Shown here piece by piece: positions 24,501 through 38,765 of a stretch of DNA of 64,000 bases; position 1 is the stretch's first letter, and each line of letters begins with the position of its first letter. The stretch is taken from contig NC_065571.1 of assembly GCF_937616625.2 (NCBI RefSeq), positions 26,362,201 to 26,426,200 on the forward strand. The letters are read 5' to 3'. Below the pieces are notes generated by a model. That model worked only from the letters and a program-made list of their open reading frames with translations, made no database searches and was not told where the DNA came from. A program made the translations under genes and the position numbers. Origin of the DNA: Mercurialis annua. Its lineage: Eukaryota > Streptophyta > Magnoliopsida > Malpighiales > Euphorbiaceae.

Positions 24501-27500
24501 ACAAACGTTACGAAACAAAACCAAACGTTTAAAACGTTACAAAACAAATCCAAAATGTTCACCTTTTTAGAGATTTAAGCCAAAAGTTTACAAAGGTTAT
24601 GAAACAAATCCAAATGTTTCACCTTTTTAACAATTTAAGCCAAATGTTTACAAACGTTACGAAACGAAAACCAAACGTTTCATCTTTTTTGCAATTTACG
24701 CCAAACAAACGTTCTGAAACAAATCCAAGCGTTTCACCTTTTTAGCAATTTAAGCCAAACATTTACAAACGTTACGAAACAAATCCAAACGATTCTCCTT
24801 TTTAGCAATTTAAACCAAACGTTTACAAACGTTACGAAACAAATTCAAGCGTTTCACCTTTTTAGCAATTTAAACCAAACGTTTACAAACGTTACGAAAC
24901 AAATCCAAATGTTATTCTTTTTAGCGATTTAAGACGAACGTTTACAAACGTTACGAAACAAAACCAAACATTTCACCTTTTTAGCAATTTATGCCAAACG
25001 TTTACAAACGTTACGTAACAAACCCAAACATTTCCTCTTTTTATCGATTTAAGCCAAATGTTTAAAACGTTATCAAACAAATCCAAAAATTTCACCTTTT
25101 TAGCGATTTCTGCCAAATGTTTACAAACGTTACGAAACAAATCCAAATGTTTCACCTTATTAGCGATTGAAGCCAAACGTTTACAAACTTTACGCAAAAA
25201 ATCCAAATGTTTCACCTTTTTAGCGATTTAAGGCAAACGTTAACAAAGGCTATGTAACAAATCCAAAGGTTTCACCTTTTTAGCAATTCAAGCCAAATGT
25301 TTACAAACGTTACGAAACAAATCCAAGCGTTTTACCTTTTTAGCAATTTAAGCCAAACGTTTACAAACGTTACGAAACAAATCCAAGAGTTTCACCTTTA
25401 TAGTAAATTAAGCCAAACGCTTACAAACGTTACCAAACAAATCTAAGTGTTTCACCTTTTTAGCAATTTAAGCCAAACGTTTACAGAGATTATGAAACAA
25501 ATCCAAACATTTCCCCTTTTTAGCGATATAAGCCAAACGTCTACAAACGTTACAAAATCAACCAAACTATTAAAACGTTACGAAACAAATCCAAGCGTTT
25601 CACCTTATTAGTAAATTAAGCCAAATGTTTACAAACGTTACTAAAGAAATCCAAGCGTTTCACCTTTTTAGCAATTTAAGCCAAACGTTTACAAACGTTA
25701 CGACAAAAATCCAAACGTTTTCCCATTTTAGCGCTTTAAGCCAAACGTTTACAAATGTTACGAAATAAAACCAAATATTTAAAACGTTACGAAACAAATC
25801 CAAGTTTCACATTTTTAGGGATTTAAGCCGAACCTTTACAAACGTTACGAAACAAATCCAAACGTTTCCCATTTTTAGCGATTTATGCCAAACCTTTACA
25901 TACGTTACGAAACAAAACCAAACGTTTCACCTTTTTAGCAATTTAAGCCAAACGTTACGAAACAAATCCAAGCGTTTCACATTTTTAGCAATTTATGCCA
26001 AACGTTTATAAAAATTCCAAAAAAAATCCAAGCGTTTCACCTTTTTAGCAATTTAATCCAAACGTTTACAAACGTTACGAAACAAATCCAAAGGTTTCAC
26101 CTTTTTAGTGATTTAAACCAAACGTTTACAAAGGTTACCAAAACAAATCCAAACGTTTCTCCTTTTTATCGATTTAAGCCAAACGTTTATAAACGCTACG
26201 AAATAAATCCAAAAGTTTCACCTTTTTAGCAATTTAAACCAAACGTTTACAAATGTTATGAAACAAATGCAAGCGTTTCTCCTTATTAGCAATATAAGCC
26301 AACGTTTATAAACGCTACAAAACAAATAGAAGCGTTTCACCTTTTTAGCAATTTAAGCCAAATGTCTACAAAGGTTACGAAACAAATCTAAACGTTTCAC
26401 CTTTTTAGCGATCTAAGCCAAACGTTTACAAACAATACGAAACAAATCCAAATGTTTCACCTTTTTATCTATTTATGCCAAACGTTTACAAACATTACGA
26501 AATAAATCCAAACTTTTCACCTTTTTAACAATTTAATCCAAACGTGTACAAACGTTACGAAAAAAATCATAACATTCCGCCTTTTTACAGATTTAAGCCA
26601 AACGTTTACAAACATTACGAAACAAATCCAACGTTTCACCTTGTTAGCGATTTATGCCAAAAGCTTACAAACGATACGAAATAAAACCAAACATTAAACC
26701 GTTACGAAACAAATCCAAACGTTTCACATTTTTAGCGATATATGCCAAACCTTTACAAACGTTACAAAACAAAACCAACCATTTCATCTTTTTCGCAATT
26801 TAAGCCAAACGTTTACAAATGTTACGAAACAAATCCAAGCGTTTCGCCTTTTTAGCAATTTAAGCCAAACGTTTATAAACGTTCCGAAACAAATCCAAGC
26901 GTTTCACATTTTTGAGTAATTTAAGCCGAACGTTTACAAACGTTACGAAACAAATCCAAGCGTTTCACCTTTTTAGCAATTTAAGTCGAACGTTTACAAA
27001 CGTTACGAAACAAAACCAAACATTTAACCTTTTTAGCAATTTATACCAAACGTTTACAGACGTTACGTAACAAATCCAAACATTTCCCCATTTTATCGAT
27101 TTCAACCAAACGTTTAAAACGTTATCAAACAAATCCAAACATTTCACCTTTTTAGCGATTTTTGCCAAACATTTACAAACGTTACGAAACAAATCCAAAT
27201 GATTAACCTTTTTGTTGATTTAAGCCAAACGTTTACAAACTTTACGAAACAAATCCAAACGTTTCACCTTTTAAGCGATATAAGGCAAACATTTACAAAG
27301 GTTAAGAAACAAATCCAAAGGTTTCATCTTTTTAGCAATTTAAGCCAAACCTTTACAAACGTTACGAAACAAATCCAAGCGTTTCACCTTTTTAATAAAT
27401 TAAGCCAAACGCTTACAAACATTACCAAACAAATCCAAGTGTTTCACCTTTTTAGCAATTTAAGCCAAACGTTTACAAACGTTACGAAATAAAACCAAAC

Positions 27501-30500
27501 GATTAAAACATTACGAAACAAATTCAAGCGTTTCACCTTATTAGTAAATTAAGCCAAACGTTTACAAACGTTACTAAACAAATCCAAACGTTTCACCTTT
27601 TTAGCAATTTAAACCAAACTTTTACAAACGTTACGACACAAATCCAAACGTTTCCCCATTTTAGTGATTTATGCCAAACGTTTACAAATGCTACGAAATA
27701 AAACCAAATGTTTAAAACGTTACGAAACAACTCCAAGTTTCACATTTTAGCGATTTAAGCCAAATCTTTACAAACGTTACGAAACAAAACCAAACGTTTA
27801 AAACGTTACAAAACAAATCCAAAATGTTCACCTTTTTAGAGATTTAAGCCAAAAGTTTACAAAGGTTATGAAACAAATCCAAATGTTTCACCTTTTTAAC
27901 AATTTAAGCCAAATGTTTACAAACGTTACGAAACGAAAACCAAACGTTTCATCTTTTTTGCAATTTACGCCAAACAAACGTTCCGAAACAAATCCAAGCG
28001 TTTCACCTTTTTAGAAATTTAAGCCAAACGTTACGAAACAAATCCAAACGTTTCTCCTTTTTAGCAATTTAAACCAAACGTTTACAAACGTTACGAAACA
28101 AATTCAAGCGTTTCACCTTTTTAGCAATTTAAACCAAACGTTTACAAACGTTACGAAACAAATCCAAATGTTATTCTTTTTAGCGATTTAAGACGAACGT
28201 TTACAAATGTTACGAAACAAAACCAAACATTTCACCTTTTTAGCAATTTATGCCAAACGTTTACAAACGTTACGTAAGAAACCCAAACATTTCCTCTTTT
28301 TATCGATTTAAGCCAAATGTTTAAAACGTTATCAAACAAATCCAAAAATTTCACCTTTTTAGCGATTTCTGCCAAATGTTTACAAACGTTACGAAACAAA
28401 TCCAAATGTTTGACCTTATTAGCGATTGAAGCCAAACGTTTACAAACTTTACGCAAAAAATCCAAATGTTTCACCTTTTTAGCGATTTAAGGCAAACGTT
28501 AACAAAGGCTATGTAACAAATCCAAAGGTTTCACCTTTTTAGCAATTCAAGCCAAATGTTTACAAACGTTACGAAACAAATCCAAGCGTTTTACCTTTTT
28601 AGCAATTTAAGCCAAACGTTTACAAACGTTACGAAACAAATCCAAGCGTTTCACCTTTATAGTAAATTAAGCCAAACGCTTACAAACGTTACCAAACAAA
28701 TCTAAGTGTTTCACCTTTTTAGCAATTTAAGCCAAACGTTTACAGAGATTATGAAACAAATCCAAACGTTTCCCCTTTTTAGCGATATAAGCCAAACGTC
28801 TACAAACGTTACAAAATCAACCAAACTATTAAAACGTTACGAAACAAATCCAAGCGTTTCACCTTATTAGTAAATTAAGCCAAATGTTTACAAACGTTAC
28901 TAAAGAAATCCAAGCGTTTCACCTTTTTAGCAATTTAAGCCAAACGTTTACAAACGTTACGACAAAAATCCAAACGTTTTCCCATTTTAGCGCTTTAAGC
29001 CAAACGTTTACAAATGTTACGAAATAAAACCAAATATTTAAAACGTTACGAAACAAATCCAAGTTTCACATTTTTAGGGATTTAAGCCGAACCTTTACAA
29101 ACGTTACGAAACAAATCCAAACGTTTCCCATTTTTAGCGATTTATTCCAAACCTTTACATACGTTACGAAACAAAACCAAGCGTTTCACCTTTTTAGCAA
29201 TTTAAGCCAAACGTTACGAAACAAATCCAAGCGTTTCACATTTTTAGCAATTTATGCCAAACGTTTATAAAAATTCCAAAAAAAATCCAAGCGTTTCACC
29301 TTTTTAGCAATTTAATCCAAACGTTTACAAACGTTACGAAACAAATCCAAAGGTTTCACCTTTTTAGTGATTTAAACCAAACGTTTACAAAGGTTACCAA
29401 AACAAATCCAAACGTTTCTCCTTTTTATCGATTTAAGCCAAACGTTTATAAACGCTACGAAATAAATCCAAAAGTTTCACCTTTTTAGCAATTTAAACCA
29501 AACGTTTACAAATGTTATGAAACAAATGCAAGCGTTTCTCCTTATTAGCAATATAAGCCAACGTTTATAAACGCTACAAAATAAATAGAAGCGTTTCACC
29601 TTTTTAGCAATTTAAGCCAAATGTCTACAAAGGTTACGAAACAAATCTAAACGTTTCACCTTTTTAGCGATCTAAGCCAAACGTTTACAAACAATACGAA
29701 ACAAATCCAAATGTTTCACCTTTTTATCTATTTATGCCAAACGTTTACAAACATTACGAAATAAATCCAAACTTTTCACCTTTTTAACAATTTAATCCAA
29801 ACGTGTACAAACGTTACGAAAAAAATCATAACATTCCGCCTTTTTACAGATTTAAGCCAAACGTTTACAAACATTACGAAACAAATCCAACGTTTCACCT
29901 TGTTAGCGATTTATGCCAAAAGCTTACAAACGATACGAAATAAAACCAAACATTAAACCGTTACGAAACAAATCCAAACGTTTCACATTTTTAGCGATTT
30001 ATGCCAAACCTTTACAAACGTTACAAAACAAAACCAAGCATTTCATCTTTTTCGCAATTTAAGCCAAACGTTTACAAATGTTACGAAACAAATCCAAGCG
30101 TTTCGCCTTTTTAGCAATTTAAGCCAAACGTTTATAAACGTTCCGAAACAAATCCAAGCGTTTCACATTTTTGAGTAATTTAAGCCGAACGTTTACAAAC
30201 GTTCCGAAACAAATCCAAGCGTTTCACCTTTTTAGCAATTTAAGCCAAACGTTTACAAACGTTACGAAAGAAATCCAAACGTTTTACCTCTTTAGCAATT
30301 TATGCCGAGCGTTTACACACGTTATGAAACAAAACCAAACATTTCACCTTTCTAGCAATATAAGCGAAACATTTACAAACGTTACGAAACAAATCCAAAC
30401 GTTTCCCCATTTTAGTGATTTAAGCCAAACGTGTAAAACGTTACGAAATAAATCCAAACATTTCACCTTTTTTGCGATTTATGCCCAACGTGTATAAACG

Positions 30501-33060
30501 TTTCGTACCAAATCCAAACGTTTCACCTTTTAGCGATTGAAGCCAAATGTTTACAAACGATACGAAAGAAATCCAAACGTTTCACCTTTTTAGCGATTTA
30601 AGCCAAAAGTTTACAAACGTTACGAAAGAAATCCAAACGTTTCACCTATTTAGTGATTTAAGCCGAACGTTTACAAAGGTTACGAAACAAATCCAAATGT
30701 TTCACCTTTTTAGCAATTTAAGCAAAACGTTTACAAACGTTATGAAAAAAATCCAATTGTTTCACCTTTTTAGCAATTTAAGGCAAACCCTTACAAACAT
30801 TATGAAACAGAACCAAGACGTTTCGCCTTTTTCGCGATTTCAGCCAAACATCTAAAACGTTAGGAAACAAATTCAAACGTTTCACATATTTAGCGATATA
30901 AGCCAAACATTTTCAAATGTTACGAAACAAAACCAAATGTTTCCCCTTTTTAGCAATTTCAGCCAAACGTTTACAAACGTTGCGAAACAAATCCAAGCGT
31001 TTCACCTTTTTACCAATTTAAGCCAAACCATTTTAGGGATTTAAGACAAACGTTTACAAACATTACGAAACAAATCCAAAAGTTTTACCTTTTTAGCGAT
31101 TTAAGCCAAACATTTACAAAGGTTATGAAACAAATCCAAATGTTTCAACTTCTTAGCAATTTATGCCAATTGTATACAAACGTTACGAAACAAATCTAAG
31201 CATTTCACCTTTTTAGCAATTTAAGCCAAACGTTTACAAACGTTACGAAACAAATACAAGCGTTTTAACTTTTTAGCGCTTTAAGCCAAACGTTTACAGA
31301 CGTTACGAAACAAATCCAAACGTTTCACCTATTTAGCGCTTTAAGCCAAACGTTTACAAACGTTACGAAACAAATCCAAACGTTTCACCTTTTTAGCGAT
31401 TTAAGCCAAAAGTTTACAAACGCTACAAAACAAATCCAAGCGTTTCACCTTATTAGCGATTTAAGCCAAACGTTTACAAACGTTACGAAAAAAATCCAAA
31501 CGTTTCACCTTTTTAGCGATTGAAGCCAAACGTTTGCAAAGGTTACGAAACAAATCCAAATGTTTCACCTATTTACTATTTAAGCAAAACGTTTACAAAT
31601 GTTACGAAACAAATCCAATCGTTTCACCTTTTTAGCGATTTAAGGCAAACGCTTACAAACATTATGAAACAAAACCAAAATGTTAAAACGTTAAAAAACA
31701 AATTTAAATGTTTCATATTTTTAGCGATTTAAGCCAAAGGTTTGCAAATATTACGAAACAAAACCAATCGTTTTACAAACGCTATTAAACAAATCCAAAC
31801 GTTTCACCTTTTTAGCAATTTAAGTCTAACATTTACAAACGTTACGAAACAAAACCAAACGTTTCACCTTTTTAGCTATTTAAGCCGAACCTTTACAAAC
31901 GTTACGAAACAAATCCAAATGTTTCACCTTTTTAGTGATTTAAGCAAAATTTTTACAAACGCTACGAAACAAATCCAAGCGTTTCACCTTTTTAGCAATT
32001 TAAATCCAAATGTTTCACCTCTTTAGCGATTTAAGCCAAACATTTACACACATTACGAAACAAATCCAAACATTTCACCTTTTTAGCGGTTTAAAACAAA
32101 CGTTTACAAACGTTAAAAAACAAATCCAAAAGTTTCACCTTTTTAGCGGTTTAAGCAAAACGTTTACAAACGTTACGAAATAAAACCAATTATTTCACCT
32201 TTTTAGCGATTTAAGCCAAACGTTTGCAGACGTTATGAAAGAAATCCAAACACTTTCACCTATTTAGCGCTTTAAGCCAAACGTTTACACACGTTACAAA
32301 ACAAATCCAAATGTTTCACCTATTTATCGATTTAAGCAAAACGTTTGCAAACGTTACGAAACAAATCCAATCGTTTCACCTTTTTAGCGATTTAAGACAA
32401 ACGTTTACAAACGTTATGAAACAAATCCAAACGTGTCAGCTTTATAGCAATTTAAGCCAAACGTTTATAAACGTTACGAAACAAATCCAAACGTTTTACC
32501 TTTTTTGCGATTTCAGCCAAATGTTTAAAACGTTAGAAAACAAATTCAAACGTTTCACATATTTAGCGATTTAAGCCAAAAGTATACAAACATTACGAAA
32601 CAATTCCAAACGTTTCAACTTTTTAGCGATTTAAGCCAAACGTTTACATACGTTACGAAACAAATCCAAACGTTTCACCTTTTTAGCGATTTAAGCCAAA
32701 CGTTACAAAACAAATCCAAACGTTTCCACTGTTTAGCGATTTAAGCCAAATGCTTACAATGTTATGAAACAAAACCAAACGTTTAAAACGTTACGAAACA
32801 AATCCAAACGTTTCACATTTTTAGCAATTTAAGCCAAACCTTTACAAATGTTATGAAACAAAACAAAGCGTTTCATCTTTTTAGCAAATTAAGCCAAACG
32901 TTTACAAACGTTACGAAACAAATCCAAGCGTTTGACCTTTTTAGAAATTTACGCCAAACGTTTATAAACATTACGAAACAAATGCAAACTTTTCACCTTT
33001 TTAGTGATTTAAGCCAAACGTTTACAAACATTACGAAATAAATCCAAGTGTTTCATCTTT
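21501..33060. repeat. 60-bp satellite array, block 3
   Basis: This is the longest block, 11.5 kb of the same monomer. It contains the 3.27-kb duplication and many half-monomer markers. The right edge abuts a primer-site stub at about 33061. Open frames on both strands are monomer translations and were not called as genes. Confidence 0.96.
23677..30243. repeat. 3.27-kb segmental tandem duplication in the satellite
   Basis: Two adjacent copies, about 23677-26945 and 26946-30243, are nearly identical at an offset of 3269 bp, falling to about 3259 after a roughly 10-bp loss near 28030. Each is about 54 monomers. Differences are few (for example GATTTCTGCC against GATTTTTGCC near 23890 and 27160). 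The unit has no relation in length to the 2.03-kb duplication. Confidence 0.9.
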
Positions 33061-33097
33061 TGGCGTTAGTTCGAAACTAAAGTTCTGATACCAACTT
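33061..33097 (-). other. Orphan primer-binding site and leader stub beyond the element 2 3' LTR
   Basis: The minus strand reads TGGTATCAGAAC followed by TTTAGTTTCGAACTAA, matching the leader next to the real primer site at 41016-41056. It sits outside the outer end of the left LTR, where host DNA should be, and then runs into satellite. So the left LTR once served as the 5' LTR of a second, tandem copy. Confidence 0.85.
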
Positions 33098-35834
33098 TGT
33101 CACGACCCAATTTCATGAATCGTGACCGGCGCTAGGGTATGGGTATGGTCGTACCAAAACCCGTAGCAAGCCTTGCGGAAAACAAATAAATATTTAATCC
33201 TTCAGAAAACTGCTCGGGGGTAACCGAGACTCCAACCTAAGTGTAGCAATTTATATTACAGTTCTAATATAAATAACTTAAATATCTGAAATGCTCAACA
33301 ACATGCCTTAAATATAATAATAAAACATTTTAGAGTAAACATGCCAATAATAAACGATCGATCAAATCGACAATCTCAAAGTGTAATAACAAAAGTAATA
33401 TATAAACTAGTTCTACTGCGGTCTAAGAGTTCAAAAACAGTAACTAGTTTAAATAACATAAAAACCTCCGAGGAATCAAAAAGAATCGGAGTGGACCAGC
33501 TTTCAAATCATAAACCAGGAAAATTTGGGAAAACAACGGGGTCAGATATACTGAGATGAGTTCGCAATACTATTTACATTTATTAAGTTTAAAACCCTAA
33601 AATCAAAACAGTTTATACTAATATAGTATGATTATGGAAAACAATATTGAAATGATCCCAGCGTAAGTATGACATAGCATACTGATAAACACAGAGCGGA
33701 CGGGAACAAATCCTCGTCATATATATATACCAGCGTATGCAAGACATTAGTCTGCCGTTTCCCAGAGTACTTACCGGTGCACACAGTCTCGATACAAGCC
33801 AATTGAGCAGCTCGTTTCAATCCAGATCCATAATCCGTAAAAACAGTTCAAAAGCATATATAATATTAAAATATAATGCGGTACTTAATAAAGCGGTAAA
33901 TAGCACTACAAACTCACTGCTTGCTTATCCACGTGATCTTGGCAAACAGCTAACCATGCGTAGACTCCGAAACACGAGCAGTCGACGGGTCTAAAATAAT
34001 AAATAGGTTAATATCCGAACGACCCCTAACTCTAAGATTACTAGACACTACGTAGGACTAGCACAATTAAATAACCAGATAAATCACAGAGAAACACAAT
34101 TCTTAAATAAATTATAATGCCGAAAATAATCAAACCTATTGAGTTCATATTTTTAAGATCCACTTTGAAAATATTAATTAAATAATATTTAATTAATAAA
34201 TAAAATATATTCCTCAAATAGTGGGTTAGTCGAGTTTCATTAAACGACCAAGATAAAACCACATGTCGGTGACCCAAGTCAAAACCGACACAATTGATAT
34301 TCCAGAATTATAAACCAAGTTTATAATTATAATTTAATAAAACAATATATATTAAATATCAAAATTAATTCAATAGCTTGAAACCCAAGTAATCATAATT
34401 ATCGGCAAAAATATCTCGAATATTTAAATAACCAAATAAAGGTAAAATATAACTTTAATCACAAAGGCATTCTAAGCCAAAAATTCAAATTATCAATTAA
34501 ATAATAATTACTAATAATTATTAATTTTTTTTTAAATAACACAAATATTATTTTTAGGTCTTAAAAATAATATAACTAATTTAACAACTTTCAAATTTAA
34601 ATGAAATCCCCAATTCTCATTTAGTATAGTCACATATAAAATCATATATAAACTATAATAAATTTAATATTAATTTAAATTTAAAATATTCATGCCCAAA
34701 GTAAATTTCAAATTATAAATAATAATATTATGTAAATTGCTAAAATATAAGTCGAAACCAATTTCGTAGATTAATATTAAAATCAATATATAACAGTTAA
34801 TAAGGTACTTTAAGGGATTAAACAAATTAACATCAACAAAACTAGTGGCCTAAAAGACCCTTAAACCAATAAGAATTAAACCAAGCCAATCAAACATAGA
34901 CACATCACCCTCTTCTTAATTTTCAAATCCTAAACTCCAATTTACACCCGCCATTCTTAATCAATAGCAACCAGGAACTTAAGTCATAAAACCAAACATG
35001 GAAACAAAGATTTTCTAGCTCATACTAACAACAACATCAATCCAGAAATTAACACCAACACAATCAACACAAGATTTGACATCAACGTCATCAACAACTC
35101 ATGAACATCATCGGATTTTAATCGTTTCGAGAACGACGAAGAACAACTTGAAACGCTCTAACAATCTTACTAAGAGCTTAAAAAAATAACAACCTAGAGA
35201 TTATAACCAAAATCATAGTCCAGAACAAAAAGAATGAATTCGGTAGTGACATACTAAAACCTTAACAGTTAAGAACAAACATAAAGCGATAAGACGACGA
35301 CGATTAAAAACGAGATAATCTACGTACCGTTTGGCGAATGAAAAGTGTAGAATCGAAGAGGAGCGAGTCTACTATCACGGGGAATAAACGGAACTGATTT
35401 CGATCTCCAAACGGCTGGAGAACGAATTGAAAAACGAAAGAATCGTGTTAGAGTCAAAACAGAAATTAACTTTAAAATGGTAAAATGGCAACGACTGATA
35501 CGGAAAAGATAACGTACCGTTTCACGAAAACGAAGCTCGGTCTCGAAGATTAATGAGTCTACTATCGTTTAAAGGAAGCGAAGCTTATTTCGGTTCTGAA
35601 ACGGTCAAGAACGAATCAAAATACGAAGAGGTCGTTTTTAACTAAAACTGAGATTTAAGAACTCAAAAACTTACCGAGACAACAACATTGAGAGGGGAAT
35701 TGCAACGTTTTTTTTTCGGAATTTCAAGAGTATGATGACGGCTAGGTTTACTTGAAAGTTTGGTGAAGATTTTAGGTTTAGGAAACGATTTTAAATAATG
35801 AAGAAATCAGGGTGGAAACGGCTAATAGAAAAGG
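33098..35834 (-). repeat. Element 2 left (3') LTR, start deleted
   Basis: It ends GGGTCGTGACA at 33098 and carries the splice donor (35673-35674) and two leader-like blocks around 35280-35660. It joins the chromodomain at GAAAAGG (35828-35834). The first ~150 bp or more of the LTR, including the palindrome cassette kept by the right LTR, are missing. Short open frames such as 33341-33559 are shared with the right LTR only as homologous DNA. Confidence 0.88.
35673..35674 (-). promoter_or_regulatory. Putative 5' splice site in element 2 left LTR
   Basis: The minus strand reads GTCTCG/GTAAGTTTTTG. The right LTR has the same site at 43538-43539. Confidence 0.45.
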
Positions 35835-37280
35835 ATAGCGACTCCGCATATGCAACTCGGTCTCCCAAGTGCACTCCTCAACAGAATGGTTCCGCCAAAG
35901 AACATTGACCATCGGAATCTCCTTGCTCCGTAACTTACGAACCTATGTATCAACAATCTCTACAGGGTTCTCCTCGTAAGATAACTCATGGTCAATCTCA
36001 ACACTCTGCGGTACTATCACGTGAGAAGGATCAGAAATACACTTCCGCAACATGGAAATGTGAAACACTGGGTGGACCAACGACATATCTGGTGGCAATG
36101 CAAACTTGTACGCCGCTGCTCCAATACCCTCAATGATCTCACACGGATCAACATACCTCGGTGCTAACTTTCCTTTAATATCAAAACGCACAACGCCCTT
36201 CATAGGTGAAACCCGAAAAAACACAAAATCTCCAACCCGAAACTCCATGTCTTTCCTCTTCGGATCAGCATAACTCATATGCCGACTAAAAGCTGTCTCC
36301 AATCTCCGCTTGATTAATGGTACCTTCTTTGAGGTAATCTGTATAATCTCTGCTCCCGAGAGCTTATGCTCGCCAACCTCCTCCCAACAAATAGGATATC
36401 GACACTTGCGCCCGTACAGAGCCTCATAAGGTGCTATCTCGATACTAGCAAGGTAATTGTTGTTGTAGGAAAACTCAATCAAAGGCAAATGAGTATCCCA
36501 ACTATCCTGAAAATCCAGAACACACATCCTGAGCATGTCCTGCAAAGTCTAAATAGTCCTCTCAGACTGACCGTTAGTCTGAGGATGAAAAGCAGTACTG
36601 AAATCCAACCTCGAACCCAAAGATTCCTGCATCGCCTTCCAAAATCGAGAGGTGAAACTGAACCTCTGTCCGAAACTATCGACACTGGTACACCATGGAG
36701 ACTCACAATCCGATCGATGTACAACTGTGCCAACTTCGAAGCCTGATAAGTAACCTTGATAGGTAAGAAGTGAGCTGACTTGGTCAAACCGTCAAATATC
36801 ACCCAAATCGAATCATACCCCTGCCGGGTAAGTGGCAAACCAACCACAAAATACATAGCGATTCGCTCCCATTTCCACTCTGGAATAGGTAGCGGTTGCA
36901 GATGTCCAAACGGTCTCTGATGCTCTAACTTTACCTGCTGGCAAGTCAAACACTTAGACACAAACTCGACAACATCCTTTTTCATTCCGCTCCACCAGTA
37001 CGTACCCTTGAGATCATGATACATCTTGGTAGAACCCGGATGAACATTGTAAGCTGACTTGTGCGCTTTTTACTATAATCTGGTTTCTCAAACCATCCGA
37101 ATTCAGAACACATAGTCGAGAACCGTACTTGAGAACTCTATCCGCTAGAACAAACTCAGAATTCCCATCCAAATGGATCTCATCCATAATCCGTTTCAAT
37201 TGTGGATCCTCAGCTTGTGAAGCTTTGATCCTATCAATCAAAATCGGTTGCACCTGCAGCTGTGCCAACAAACAACCTCT
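35835..37280 (-). pseudogene. Integrase and chromodomain remnant, element 2
   Basis: Pieces in three frames show the zinc-binding region (CLTCQQVK near 36940), the core ([18 protein letters not shown]) and the C-terminal region ([10 protein letters not shown], then HPVFHISMLRKC). The chromodomain start EENPVEIVDT is followed by TAG at 35943-35945 where element 1 has Gln. Further breaks are a frameshift near 37066, one near 36655 and a TAG at 36549-36551. The last few chromodomain codons are deleted at the LTR fusion. Confidence 0.92.
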
Positions 37281-38765
37281 CTACGAAACCTGAAATTCGT
37301 ATCGCGAAGCTAACAAACTATGCCACTCACGAACCATGGGTCTCCGCCCAACCTCTGAAATACGGGACAAACTGCCCGAAGACTTGCGACTCAACCCATC
37401 GGCTACCACATTAGCCTTACCCGGATGGTACTGAATAGTACAATCGTAGTCTTTCAGTAACTCCAACCATCTTCGCTGCCTCAGATTCAACTCATGCTGA
37501 TCAAAGATGTACTTCAGAATCTTATGATCAGTAAAGATCTCGCAAGTTGCACCGTACAAATAGTGCCTCCAAATCTTAAGAGCAAAAACCACAGCTGCTA
37601 ATTCCAGATCATGAGTAGGATAATTCACCTCATGCTTCTTCAGCTGGCGAGAAGCATAGGCAATCACCTTACCATGTTGCATCAAAACGCAACCCAAACC
37701 GATACGAGAAGCATCACAATACACAGTGAATCCTTCAATGCCAGATGGCAAAGCTAACACAGAAGCTGTAGTCAAAATCTCTTTGAGCTTCTTAAAGCTC
37801 GCCTCGCACTTGTCAGTCCACTCAAAATTAACACCCTTCTGTGTCAGTTTAGACATAGGTGCAGATATTCTAGAGAAATCCTACACGAACCGACGATAGT
37901 AGCCAGCTAACCCCAGAAAACTTCTAATCTCGGTAACTGGCCTCAGCCTCTGCCAATCCATAACCGCCTCAATCTTCATCGGATCCAACTTGATCCCATC
38001 CTTTGACACCACGTGTCCTAAGAAAGTAACTTGATCCAACCAAAATTCGCACTTCGAGAACTTAGCGTCCAGCTGATGCTCACGCAAAGTCTGCAGTATC
38101 GTCCTCAAATGGAAAGCATGCTCCTCCTCACTCCGAGAGTAAATTAGTATGTCATCAATAAAAACAATAAAGAACTGATCCGGAAATGGCTTGAATACCC
38201 GGTTCATCATATCCATAAACGCTGCTGGTGCGTTAGTTAACCCAAAAGACATGACTAGAAACTCAAAATGCCCATAACGCGTCCTGAATGCAGTCTTAGG
38301 CCCATCGACGTCTCGAATCCTAAGTTGATGATACCCAGATCTCAAGTCAATCTTTGAAAAGCACTTAGCACCCTCCAACTGGTCGAACAAATCATCAATA
38401 CGAGGAAGAGGATACTTGTTCTTAATAGTAACCTTGTTCAGCTGTTTGTAGTCAATATACAGCCGAAAAGACCCATCCTTCTTCTTGACAAACAACACAG
38501 GAGCACTCCACGGAGAAGTACTCGGTCTGATAAAACCACTATCCAACAATTCCTGTAATTGTTTCTTCAACTCTTTCAGCTCTACAGGAGCCATCCGATA
38601 CGGAGGTATCGAAATAGGAGTTGTTCCAGGAGCAACATCGATACAGAACTCAATGTCTCGATCAGGTGGTAATCCAGGCAAATCCTCTGGAAACACATCA
38701 GTGAACTCATTCGCTATCAGAACACTATGCACATCACCACTGTCAGCCTCTAAATCACGAACCAC
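37281..38765 (-). pseudogene. Reverse transcriptase and RNase H remnant, element 2
   Basis: RT runs 38765-37881 with [39 protein letters not shown] and the catalytic FIDDILIYS intact. A TAG at 37881-37883 (Gln in element 1) separates it from RNase H at 37856-37281 ([31 protein letters not shown]), which ends at another TAG at 37281-37283 (again Gln in element 1). Its RNase H reads through the site where element 1 is frameshifted. Confidence 0.94.

Noticed and set aside
1..33060. Telomeric or interstitial telomere repeat
   Set aside because: The monomer does not contain TTTAGGG tandem runs; CTTTTTAGCG is only superficially similar.
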